Shown: positions 1 through 4,970, numbered from the stretch's first letter. The stretch is 11,514 bases of DNA from Ruminococcaceae bacterium UBA7147 (GCA_002491825.1 DKWR01000017.1:1-11514), one strand, 5' to 3'. The notes: generated by a model not told the origin, from the letters alone. Program-made: numbers and translations.

Positions 1-30
1 CGCATTACGAATTACGCATTCCGAATTGAA
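1..30. repeat. Degenerate heptanucleotide tandem repeat, copy 1
   Basis: After two bases the tract reads as 7-base units CATTACG, AATTACG, CATTCCG and then AATTGAA, i.e. (A/C)ATT(A/C)CG with a diverged last unit. The same unit type recurs at 2795-2815 and 8680-8714, each time shortly before a + strand gene. The tract may extend left of the window. It resembles short tandemly repeated heptamers known from some bacterial genomes, but no function can be read from it. Confidence 0.7.
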
Positions 31-101
31 CTAAATTATCGTTTACTTCACAAAAAACGTCTGAAAACAAAGCTGTGTTAAAGTGATAATCGAATGATCG
101 C

Positions 102-893
102 TTACTCAACTTCGCTTTCAGAAATTCTTTTGTAATTGTAGCCGTTGAGCTTTAAATTATCGCCCTCAACCGAATACTCGTACTCGTCTGACATTTCGCC
201 GCCCATTGAATAGGTTGCCGTAATCTTTGAGTCCTCGGCTGTATAAGCGGCGTAGTTAAACGTTGTGTTGTACAGATTGTGATACATTATTCCGCTTTCG
301 TCAAAGTAAAAATACTCTGCGTCTTCCGACTTCCACGCACCGAGCAGTTTCTCGTCAATTTTTGTGTTTTCAGCGTTCGGAACACATTCAAAGCTTTCGA
401 TCCTCTGCATAGTTGTTTTCAAGTTATCTTCGTTCTTGGTGAGCTTAATTGTGTTTTTATCGTCGGACAGCTCATAGGTATACTCGCCGTCGAGTCCGTA
501 AATCATCTGCGTTGTAAAGGTATTTTTACCGTTCTTGTTTTCAACCTCGTATTTGCCGAAGAACCCCGAATTATCAACGACCATTGCAACTCTGCCTTCG
601 CCGTTAAAGCTGAAAATAAAGCTCAAAGCCTGCGACTCCTCGCTCTCGGTAATTTCCCACGCACCTGTGAAATCGTCACCGTTTTCGGCGTATTTCGGGA
701 ACGGAAGCTTTGAATTTTTGTTTGCGGCATTGCCGTTTGACGTGCTTGCCTGCGTAGTTTCCTGTGCCGACGTTTCGGCGGTTGTGCTCGACTGTGCCGA
801 CGATGACGAGCCGTTTTCGCCGCATCCCGAAAAAGCCGCCGCAGTTACGGCAATGAGTAAAAGTGAAATGATTTTTGCATATATTTTTTTCAT
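102..893 (-). CDS. Predicted lipoprotein with two lipocalin-like repeats
   Basis: A 263-residue exported protein of unknown function. The chosen ATG (893) is preceded by GGGAG at a 9-base spacing on the minus strand and gives a proper signal peptide: MKK, a hydrophobic stretch to about residue 20, then a lipobox FSGC with Cys24 as the lipid-attachment residue. An in-frame upstream ATG at 980 lies before the likely transcription start and would bury the signal, so it is rejected. Residues about 25-60 are a Ser/Thr/Ala/Gln-rich linker typical of surface lipoproteins. Two related segments follow, each opening with a GAW motif (GAWEITE near residue 76 and GAWKSED near 185) and continuing as alternating beta-strand-like sequence with acidic residues, as in lipocalin-like domains of Clostridia. 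It is expected on the outer face of the membrane. It is transcribed divergently from guaB from its own promoter. The lipoprotein call is firm; the domain assignment is tentative. Confidence 0.85.
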   Translation of the reverse strand: MKKIYAKIISLLLIAVTAAAFSGCGENGSSSSAQSSTTAETSAQETTQASTSNGNAANKNSKLPFPKYAENGDDFTGAWEITESEESQALSFIFSFNGEGRVAMVVDNSGFFGKYEVENKNGKNTFTTQMIYGLDGEYTYELSDDKNTIKLTKNEDNLKTTMQRIESFECVPNAENTKIDEKLLGAWKSEDAEYFYFDESGIMYHNLYNTTFNYAAYTAEDSKITATYSMGGEMSDEYEYSVEGDNLKLNGYNYKRISESEVE

Positions 894-951
894 TATAATA
901 ATCTCCCGTATTAATAGTATTACATAATAAAATAACTGTTCTTTAACAACA

Positions 952-980
952 ATTTTATATTTTATATTCTGCGTTGTCAA
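952..980 (-). promoter_or_regulatory. SigA-type promoter of the lipoprotein gene
   Basis: Read on the minus strand, TTGACA (975-980) is followed after exactly 17 bases by TAAAAT (952-957), a perfect -35 and a five-of-six -10. Transcription would start near 945, giving a leader of about 50 nt before the GGGAG ribosome site. It is back to back with the guaB promoter, whose -35 box starts 37 bases away. Confidence 0.65.
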
Positions 981-1017
981 TATACAAAAATAATTGCATA
1001 AAATTTATATTTTGTTA

Positions 1018-1046
1018 TTGATAAACCGAAAGTGATTTGTTATAAT
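1018..1046 (+). promoter_or_regulatory. Extended -10 promoter of guaB
   Basis: TTGATA (1018-1023), a 17-base spacer and a perfect TATAAT (1041-1046) preceded by TGT, i.e. an extended -10. The predicted start near 1053 leaves only about 43 nt of leader before the ATG. That is too short for a purine riboswitch, and none of the purine aptamer's conserved loops is visible. Confidence 0.75.
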
Positions 1047-1095
1047 AAAGGTTAATAACTAAATCTTTAAAAATTTTGTAAAACGGAGGAAAATT

Positions 1096-2577
1096 ATGCT
1101 GAATACTAACTACAATGAAAAGTTCGGCAAGGAAGGACTTACCTTTGACGATGTTCTTCTTATACCGGGAGAGTCAGACGTTGAGCCTAAAAATGTTGAC
1201 GTTTCAACACATCTTACAAAAACCATTAAGCTCAACACTCCTCTTATGACTGCCGCTATGGATACAGTCACCGAAACCGCTATGGCTATTGCTATTGCAA
1301 GAGAGGGCGGCGTTGGTATTATTCACAAGAATATGCCGATTGAGCGTCAGGCTGACCAGGTTGACAGAGTAAAAAGAAGTGAGAACGGCGTTATCGTAAA
1401 TCCGTTTTTCCTCGCACCCGAAAACACCGTAAGAGATGCGGACAACCTTATGGGCAAGTACAAAATTTCGGGCGTTCCTATCTGCCGTGACGGCAAGCTT
1501 GTCGGAATTATCACAAACCGTGACCTCCGCTTTATGACAGGCGAAGATTTTGCACAGCCGATTTCAAAGGTTATGACTCACGAAAATCTTGTTACAGCTC
1601 CGGTAGGAACTACTCTTAAGGAAGCACAGGAGATTCTTCGTCAGCACAGAATTGAAAAGCTCCCGATTGTCGGCAAGGACGGCAGTCTTAAGGGACTTAT
1701 CACAATCAAGGATATTGAAAAGAGCGTTCAGTATCCCAACTCTGCACGTGACGACAAGGGCAGACTTATCTGCGGTGCCGCAATCGGCGCAACGGCTGAC
1801 GTTCTTGACAGAGTAGCCGCTCTTATTGAGGCTCAGGTTGACGTTGTTGTGCTTGACTCTGCTCACGGTCACAACTCAAACGTTGTAAACTCTGTTGCAA
1901 AGGTTAAGAAGGCTTACCCGAATCTTCCGCTTATCGCAGGCAACATTGCAACTGCCGAAGCCGCAAAGGCTCTTATCGACGCAGGCGCAGACGCTATCAA
2001 GGTCGGCATTGGCCCCGGCTCAATCTGCACAACAAGAATTGTTGCAGGTATCGGCGTTCCGCAGATTACCGCAATCTATGACGCCGCTTGCGAGGCTTCA
2101 AAGTACGGCATTCCCGTAATTGCAGACGGCGGTATCAAGTACAGCGGCGACATTGTAAAGGCACTTGCCGCAGGCGGAAACGTTGTTATGATTGGCTCAC
2201 TCGTAGCAGGCTGTGAAGAAAGCCCCGGAGATAATGAAATTTATCAGGGCAGACAGTTCAAGGTTTACCGTGGAATGGGCAGTCTCGGCGCAATGGGCAA
2301 GGGCAGTGCAGACAGATACTTCCAGGCAAGCAACAACAAGTTTGTTCCCGAGGGCGTTGAGGGACGTGTTCCTTACAAAGGAATGCTTTCCGACACTGTT
2401 TACCAGCTTATGGGCGGCTTGCGCTCGGGTATGGGCTACACAGGCTGTGCTACTATTGAGGAGCTTCACAAAAAGGCAAAATTCGTTCAGATTTCCGGCG
2501 CAGGTCTGCGTGAAAGCCACCCGCACGACATTCAGATTACCAAGGAAGCACCGAACTATTCGTATAACTTCAGCTGA
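1096..2577 (+). CDS. guaB: Inosine-5'-monophosphate dehydrogenase
   Basis: NAD-dependent oxidation of IMP to XMP, the first committed step of GMP synthesis, in the cytoplasm. The protein has 493 residues, the usual bacterial length of about 490. The N-terminal segment FGKEGLTFDDVLLIPGES is the family signature. Two CBS domains (about 100-150 and 160-212) interrupt the TIM barrel; in this family they bind adenine or guanine nucleotides and tune activity. The catalytic loop GIGPGSICTTR places the nucleophile at Cys311. ADGGIKYSGDIVKA is the IMP phosphate-binding strand and loop, and EGVEGRVPYKG carries the Arg-Tyr pair of the mobile flap. The start is supported by GGAGGA 5 bases upstream and a strong promoter at 1018-1046. 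It appears monocistronic: a hairpin follows the stop codon directly (2578-2592) and the next gene is 260 bases on. No guaA or xpt neighbour is visible. Confidence 0.97.
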   Translation: MLNTNYNEKFGKEGLTFDDVLLIPGESDVEPKNVDVSTHLTKTIKLNTPLMTAAMDTVTETAMAIAIAREGGVGIIHKNMPIERQADQVDRVKRSENGVIVNPFFLAPENTVRDADNLMGKYKISGVPICRDGKLVGIITNRDLRFMTGEDFAQPISKVMTHENLVTAPVGTTLKEAQEILRQHRIEKLPIVGKDGSLKGLITIKDIEKSVQYPNSARDDKGRLICGAAIGATADVLDRVAALIEAQVDVVVLDSAHGHNSNVVNSVAKVKKAYPNLPLIAGNIATAEAAKALIDAGADAIKVGIGPGSICTTRIVAGIGVPQITAIYDAACEASKYGIPVIADGGIKYSGDIVKALAAGGNVVMIGSLVAGCEESPGDNEIYQGRQFKVYRGMGSLGAMGKGSADRYFQASNNKFVPEGVEGRVPYKGMLSDTVYQLMGGLRSGMGYTGCATIEELHKKAKFVQISGAGLRESHPHDIQITKEAPNYSYNFS

Positions 2578-2694
2578 GCCGAGTGCCTCGGCAGGCAAAT
2601 CGGCAGGGTAGCCCCTACAGGCAAATCGAGTGGAAAAATCGGTTTGTTTGATAAAACGGTTGCCCGAATTTTAAGTTGATATATAGGTAACGTT
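2578..2694 (+). repeat. Dispersed intergenic hairpin element, copy A
   Basis: It starts directly after the guaB stop with the perfect hairpin GCCGAG-TGC-CTCGGC (2578-2592) and ends in a conserved AAGTTGATATATAGGTAACGTT-like block at about 2673-2694. Two further copies sit at 8561-8652 and 11409-11500, in the same orientation. Compared with copy C, this copy carries 26 extra bases bounded by a direct repeat CAGGCAAATCG (2592-2602 and 2618-2628). GGCAA near the 5' end can pair with TTGCC near 2659-2664, as GGGC with GCCC does in copy C. There is no T-run after the first hairpin, so it is not a classical terminator. Function is unknown: a structured 3' UTR, a REP-like element or a MITE remnant are all possible. 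Confidence 0.7.
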
Positions 2695-2746
2695 CTCTTT
2701 ATTATCGTAGTTACACGGTGTGCCGTGTCCGCAGTGGCAAACAAAC
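2687..2746 (+). other. Nested inverted repeats in the guaB-glcK spacer
   Basis: GTAAC (2687-2691) can pair with GTTAC (2710-2714). ACACGG-TGTG-CCGTGT (2713-2728) is a perfect 6-bp hairpin with a 4-base loop. CAAACAAAC (2738-2746) is the exact complement of GTTTGTTTG (2642-2650) inside copy A. Together they suggest that transcript from this spacer could fold into one larger structure enclosing the end of copy A. No T-run follows. The pairings are seen directly; that the RNA is made and folds this way is inference. Confidence 0.4.
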
Positions 2747-2794
2747 TTTACCAAAAAATACGCACTATTACAAAGTCGGAGCGGAGCGAATAAT

Positions 2795-2815
2795 AATTCC
2801 GCATTCCGAATTAAT
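2795..2815. repeat. Degenerate heptanucleotide tandem repeat, copy 2
   Basis: Units AATTCCG, CATTCCG and a diverged AATTAAT, placed 22 bases before the kinase start codon. It is the same repeat type as at 1-30 and 8680-8714, with fewer units. Confidence 0.65.
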
Positions 2816-2837
2816 AAAAACAAAAAGGATGTTCAAA

Positions 2838-3788
2838 ATGTACAGACTCGGTATTGACCTCGGCGGCACAAACATTGTAGCCGGCGTAGTTGACAAAAAA
2901 TACAAAATCGTTGCAAAGGCTTCCTGCAAAACTGCCGTTCCCCGTCCGGAGAGCGAAATCTGCGACAGTATGGCAGAGGTTGCAAAGAAAGCCGTTGAAA
3001 AAGCAAAGCTCACTATGGACGAAATTGAGTCCGTAGGTATCGGCGTTCCGGGTGCAGTAAATCCGAAAACAGGCGTAATCGAGTACTCTGCAAACCTCTT
3101 CTTCCACAACTGGGAGGTTGTTGAGATGATGGAGGAAAGACTCGGCAAGAAGGTTCACATTGAGAACGACGCCAATGCGGCGGCTCTCGGCGAGTACCTT
3201 GCAGGCAGTGCAAAGGGCGCAAGAAACGCAGTTGCAATCACACTCGGCACAGGCGTAGGCGGCGGAATTATCATTGACGGCAAAATCTACAGCGGCTCAA
3301 ACTTTGCAGGCGCCGAGCTTGGTCATATGGTTATCGTCAAGGACGGTAAGGAATGTGCCTGCGGCAGACGTGGCTGCTGGGAAACCTACGCTTCCGCAAC
3401 AGGTCTTATCAACCTCACCAAGCAGAAGATTCTTTCCGAAAAGCTTGAATTCAGCTATATGCTCAAGCTCTGCGACGGCGACATCAACAAGGTAAACGGC
3501 AGAACGGCGTTTGATGCAATGCGTGACGGCGACCCGACTGCAAAATCCGTTGTTGAGGAATACATAAGCTACCTTTCCTGCGGACTTGTAAATATCATCA
3601 ACATCTTCCAGCCCGACGTTCTCTGTATCGGCGGCGGAATTTCAAACGAGGGCGAAAATCTCCTCGGCCCCGTTCGTTCATACGTTGAGCGTGAGCGCTA
3701 CACAAAGCACAACGACAAGCAGACCGTAATCTGCAAATGCACGCTCGGCAACGACGCAGGCATTATCGGAGCGGCCTATTTAGATTAA
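2838..3788 (+). CDS. glcK: ROK-family sugar kinase, probable glucokinase
   Basis: ATP-dependent phosphorylation of a hexose, most likely glucose to glucose-6-phosphate, in the cytoplasm. The protein has 316 residues, normal for ROK glucokinases, and no N-terminal winged-helix domain, so it is a kinase rather than a ROK repressor. Visible motifs: the ATP-phosphate loop DLGGTN (residues 7-12), GIGVPGAVN (68-75), catalytic Asp111 in ENDANAAALGE, ITLGTGVGGG (134-143), sugar-binding ELGH (160-163), and a zinc site of His163 plus CACGRRGC (Cys173, Cys175, Cys180). The ATG at 2838 is chosen because AAAGGA lies 8 bases upstream and the protein then begins directly with the first beta strand; the in-frame ATG at 2829 overlaps that ribosome site, and starts further upstream only add non-homologous residues. 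Substrate specificity within ROK kinases (glucose, N-acetylmannosamine, fructose) cannot be fixed from motifs alone. A strong terminator follows. Confidence 0.92.
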   Translation: MYRLGIDLGGTNIVAGVVDKKYKIVAKASCKTAVPRPESEICDSMAEVAKKAVEKAKLTMDEIESVGIGVPGAVNPKTGVIEYSANLFFHNWEVVEMMEERLGKKVHIENDANAAALGEYLAGSAKGARNAVAITLGTGVGGGIIIDGKIYSGSNFAGAELGHMVIVKDGKECACGRRGCWETYASATGLINLTKQKILSEKLEFSYMLKLCDGDINKVNGRTAFDAMRDGDPTAKSVVEEYISYLSCGLVNIINIFQPDVLCIGGGISNEGENLLGPVRSYVERERYTKHNDKQTVICKCTLGNDAGIIGAAYLD

Positions 3789-3822
3789 GCCGATTTACCG
3801 GCATTTTAAAATACATAAAAAT

Positions 3823-3863
3823 AACCGTCTTGTACAACATATACAAGGCGGTTTTATTATTCT
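3823..3863 (+). terminator. Rho-independent terminator of the ROK kinase gene
   Basis: A 12-bp stem, AACCGTCTTGTA (3823-3834) with TACAAGGCGGTT (3842-3853) and one G-U pair, a 7-base loop, then a TTTTATTATT tract. It is the first of three near-identical hairpins; the others are at 4066-4096 and 4215-4241. Confidence 0.9.
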
Positions 3864-3891
3864 AATATGCAAAAATAATTTTTAAAAGCTA

Positions 3892-3919
3892 TTGTTATTT
3901 TTACAAACTATGCTATAAT
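3892..3919 (+). promoter_or_regulatory. Promoter of the small hydrophobic peptide gene
   Basis: TTGTTA (3892-3897), a 16-base spacer and a perfect TATAAT (3914-3919) with an extended TGC in front. Transcription would start around 3926-3929, giving a leader of about 60 nt with strong secondary structure. Confidence 0.7.
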
Positions 3920-3954
3920 TATACACGTAGTAACAGAATAGTGGCGGTTGTTCT

Positions 3955-3976
3955 CACTCCCTTATGAAAGGGGGTG
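3955..3976 (+). promoter_or_regulatory. Leader hairpin sequestering the peptide's ribosome site
   Basis: CACTCCCTT (3955-3963) pairs along its whole length with AAGGGGGTG (3968-3976), nine pairs including one G-U, around an ATGA loop. The 3' arm is the Shine-Dalgarno sequence for the ATG at 3987, so the folded leader would block translation. An occluded ribosome site is a common feature of type I toxin mRNAs. Confidence 0.65.
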
Positions 3977-3986
3977 TATATTCAAA

Positions 3987-4067
3987 ATGACAGAAACCTT
4001 TTACTTATTTGCTTTTGCTATTGTTTTAGTAGCATTGTGTGAAGTCATAAAGAATATAAAAAAATAA
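3987..4067 (+). CDS. Small hydrophobic peptide, candidate type I toxin
   Basis: A 26-residue peptide: a short polar start (MTETF), one hydrophobic membrane-spanning stretch at about residues 6-18 rich in Leu, Phe, Ala and Val, and a basic tail (EVIKNIKK). This is the shape of the small membrane toxins of type I toxin-antitoxin systems in Firmicutes (the Fst, TxpA/BsrG and 'holin-like toxin' groups), which depolarise or disturb the membrane when overproduced. Support: its own extended -10 promoter, a GGGGG ribosome site locked in a hairpin, and a convergent antisense RNA gene with a near-consensus promoter beginning 77 bases past the stop codon. The stop codon overlaps the first bases of a hairpin. 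An 8-codon leader frame (ATG 3964) ends in a TGA that overlaps this start codon. I do not recognise the exact family. A small membrane regulator is the alternative. Confidence 0.6.
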   Translation: MTETFYLFAFAIVLVALCEVIKNIKK

Positions 4068-4144
4068 CCGCCCTGTACTCCGAATACAAGGCGGTTAATA
4101 AATAAAAAAACCTTAAGGAGAACAGCCAAAACTGTTCTGTTACT
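4058..4144 (-). ncRNA. Candidate antisense antitoxin RNA
   Basis: The predicted transcript starts at 4144, six bases after a -10 box, and ends in the T-run that follows the 4066-4096 hairpin, about 85 nt in all. It runs toward the small peptide gene and is complementary to that mRNA's 3' end, including the last codons. Its first 27 nt (4144 down to 4118) match the start of the peptide mRNA (3929-3955) at 22 of 27 positions, so both RNAs begin with the same kind of hairpin; here it is AGAACAG/CTGTTCT (4119-4125 with 4132-4138). The arrangement resembles convergent type I pairs such as txpA/ratA and bsrG/SR4 or the par locus. No peptide is encoded in it. Confidence 0.6.
4066..4096 (-). terminator. 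Terminator of the antisense RNA
   Basis: The arms 4066-4077 and 4085-4096 form an 11-of-12 bp stem with one mismatch and a 7-base loop. On the minus strand the stem is followed by TTATTTTTTTAT, a strong T-run; on the plus strand the flank is A-rich (AATAAATAAAA), so termination is expected mainly for the antisense RNA. Confidence 0.7.
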
Positions 4145-4150
4145 ATATTT

Positions 4151-4179
4151 ATAATACACCAACATTATTAAAATGTCAA
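4151..4179 (-). promoter_or_regulatory. Near-consensus SigA promoter of the antisense RNA
   Basis: On the minus strand TTGACA (4174-4179), a 17-base spacer and TATTAT (4151-4156). It is closer to consensus than the peptide's own promoter, as expected for an antitoxin RNA that must be made in excess. Confidence 0.75.
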
Positions 4180-4214
4180 TATAAATAGCAAAAAACACAT
4201 TTACAGATATTCTG

Positions 4215-4241
4215 CCGTCTTGTACTCCGCATACAAGGCGG
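4215..4241 (+). terminator. Third TACAAGGCGG hairpin, possible weak terminator
   Basis: CCGTCTTGTA (4215-4224) pairs with TACAAGGCGG (4232-4241), ten pairs with one G-U, loop CTCCGCA. It is nearly identical to the hairpin at 4066-4096 and similar to that at 3823-3853. The flank TTAATTTATT is only moderately T-rich. It could stop read-through of the peptide mRNA, or be the scar of a duplicated module. Confidence 0.5.
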
Positions 4242-4362
4242 TTAATTTATTAAAAATTTTTCCTTATATTGTACCGCTAAACGGCGTTACTACATTATAT
4301 TGTATAATTAAAAAAAACGCATTTAAACCTGAATAAAATTTTCTCTTTCCGAAATAAAACAC

Positions 4363-4391
4363 TTGACGAAATTTGAAAACTACGGTATAAT
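4363..4391 (+). promoter_or_regulatory. Strong promoter of rpmH
   Basis: TTGACG (4363-4368), a 17-base spacer and a perfect TATAAT (4386-4391). The start is predicted near 4398, about 35 nt before the rpmH ATG. It is the likely main promoter for the rpmH to jag cluster. Confidence 0.85.
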
Positions 4392-4432
4392 GCTATATTG
4401 CAAGGTTATATTTTGAAGGGAGGTTTTCACCT

Positions 4433-4567
4433 ATGTTGAGAACATATCAGCCTAAAAAGCTCCACAGAAAGAAGGAGCACGGTTTCAGAAAGAGAATGGC
4501 TACAGCCAACGGTAAGAAAGTTTTAGCAAGAAGAAGAGCTAAAGGCAGAAAAAGGTTGTCTTATTAA
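4433..4567 (+). CDS. rpmH: 50S ribosomal protein L34
   Basis: A small, very basic protein of the large ribosomal subunit, 44 residues, the family's standard length. It begins MLRTYQPKKLHRKKEHGFRKR and ends RRRAKGRKRLSY, the L34 signature throughout. The ATG is preceded by GGGAGG at 4418-4423, with a short AGGT/ACCT stem between ribosome site and start. It has its own strong promoter and is followed within 5 bases by a terminator-like hairpin, so most transcripts probably end there and rnpA receives only read-through. This fits the need for far more L34 than RNase P protein. In many Firmicutes dnaA lies just upstream of rpmH, transcribed the other way; here that place is taken by the small toxin-like locus and a sugar kinase. 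Confidence 0.97.
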   Translation: MLRTYQPKKLHRKKEHGFRKRMATANGKKVLARRRAKGRKRLSY

Positions 4568-4571
4568 GAAA

Positions 4572-4604
4572 AAAGGCCACTTTGTTCGGTGGTCTTTCTT
4601 TTTT
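4572..4604 (+). terminator. Terminator or attenuator between rpmH and rnpA
   Basis: AAAGGCCAC (4572-4580) pairs with GTGGTCTTT (4589-4597) with one G-U pair, then CTTTTTTT. A strong intrinsic terminator only 30 bases before the rnpA start. It likely sets the large L34 to RnpA ratio by partial read-through. Confidence 0.85.
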
Positions 4605-4634
4605 AGAGTGCTCGACTGCCCGGTGGTGTAAAAA

Positions 4635-4970
4635 ATGAGTGAATATGTCACTTTGAAGGATAACAGGGATTTTTCCCGTCTGTACAAAAGGGGAAAATCC
4701 TTTGTAAGTCCTGTGCTTGTAACTTACGTAATGAAAAATAAAAACAATAACCTGCGTTTCGGAATTACCACAGGCAAAAAGGTCGGCAAGGCTGTTAAAC
4801 GCTCCAGAGCAAGGCGTGTTATCAGAGCAGCTTACTACGAACTCTATCCCGATTTAAAGCAGGGATACGACTTTGTTTTTGTCGCAAGGGGCAAAACCCC
4901 ATATGTTAAGTCGCAGACTGTTTTGGACGCTATGAAAAAGCAATTAAAAGCAGCAGATGTTTTAAGATGA
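4635..4970 (+). CDS. rnpA: Ribonuclease P protein component
   Basis: The protein subunit of RNase P, which with the catalytic RNA removes 5' leaders from precursor tRNAs. It has 111 residues, within the usual 110-120. The RNR signature runs KKVGKAVKRSRARRVIRAA (residues 48-66), holding the conserved basic face that binds the RNA; the N-terminal DFSRLYKRGKSF (12-23) forms part of the cleft that grips the pre-tRNA leader. GYDFVFVAR (77-85) is the conserved central strand. The ATG at 4635 is preceded by GGTGGTG; the only nearby upstream in-frame start candidate, the GTG at 4626, is followed directly by a stop. It is separated from rpmH by the terminator at 4572-4604 and leads into yidD after 16 bases. 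Confidence 0.95.
   Translation: MSEYVTLKDNRDFSRLYKRGKSFVSPVLVTYVMKNKNNNLRFGITTGKKVGKAVKRSRARRVIRAAYYELYPDLKQGYDFVFVARGKTPYVKSQTVLDAMKKQLKAADVLR

Noticed and set aside
1047..1095. A guanine (purine) riboswitch before guaB
   Set aside because: The leader is only about 43 nt and lacks the paired loops of the purine aptamer.
2578..2592. Rho-independent terminator of guaB
   Set aside because: The hairpin is good but is followed by AGGCAAATCGG with no T-run; the same hairpin occurs in two other copies within a longer conserved element.
2197..2598. Minus-strand open frame of 133 codons over the guaB 3' end
   Set aside because: It lies opposite conserved guaB codons and has no ribosome site; the frame is a shadow of the real gene.
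2718..2837. Longer N-terminus for the ROK kinase from an ATG at 2718
   Set aside because: The added 40 residues come from hairpin and heptamer repeat sequence, no ribosome site precedes 2718, and AAAGGA fits the ATG at 2838.
4001..4198. A 65-codon minus-strand open frame across the small peptide locus
   Set aside because: Its start lies upstream of the mapped-by-eye antisense promoter (-35 at 4174-4179), it has no ribosome site, and it runs through the promoter and terminator of the antisense RNA. It is best explained as chance in AT-rich DNA.
4303..4308. A second rpmH promoter at TATAAT 4303-4308
   Set aside because: No acceptable -35 box at 16-18 bases upstream; the TTGACG/TATAAT pair at 4363-4391 is far better.
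4605..4625. A fourth copy of the hairpin element (GAGTGCTCGAC before rnpA)
   Set aside because: It shares only a short string with the element's first arm and lacks the paired second arm and the conserved end block.
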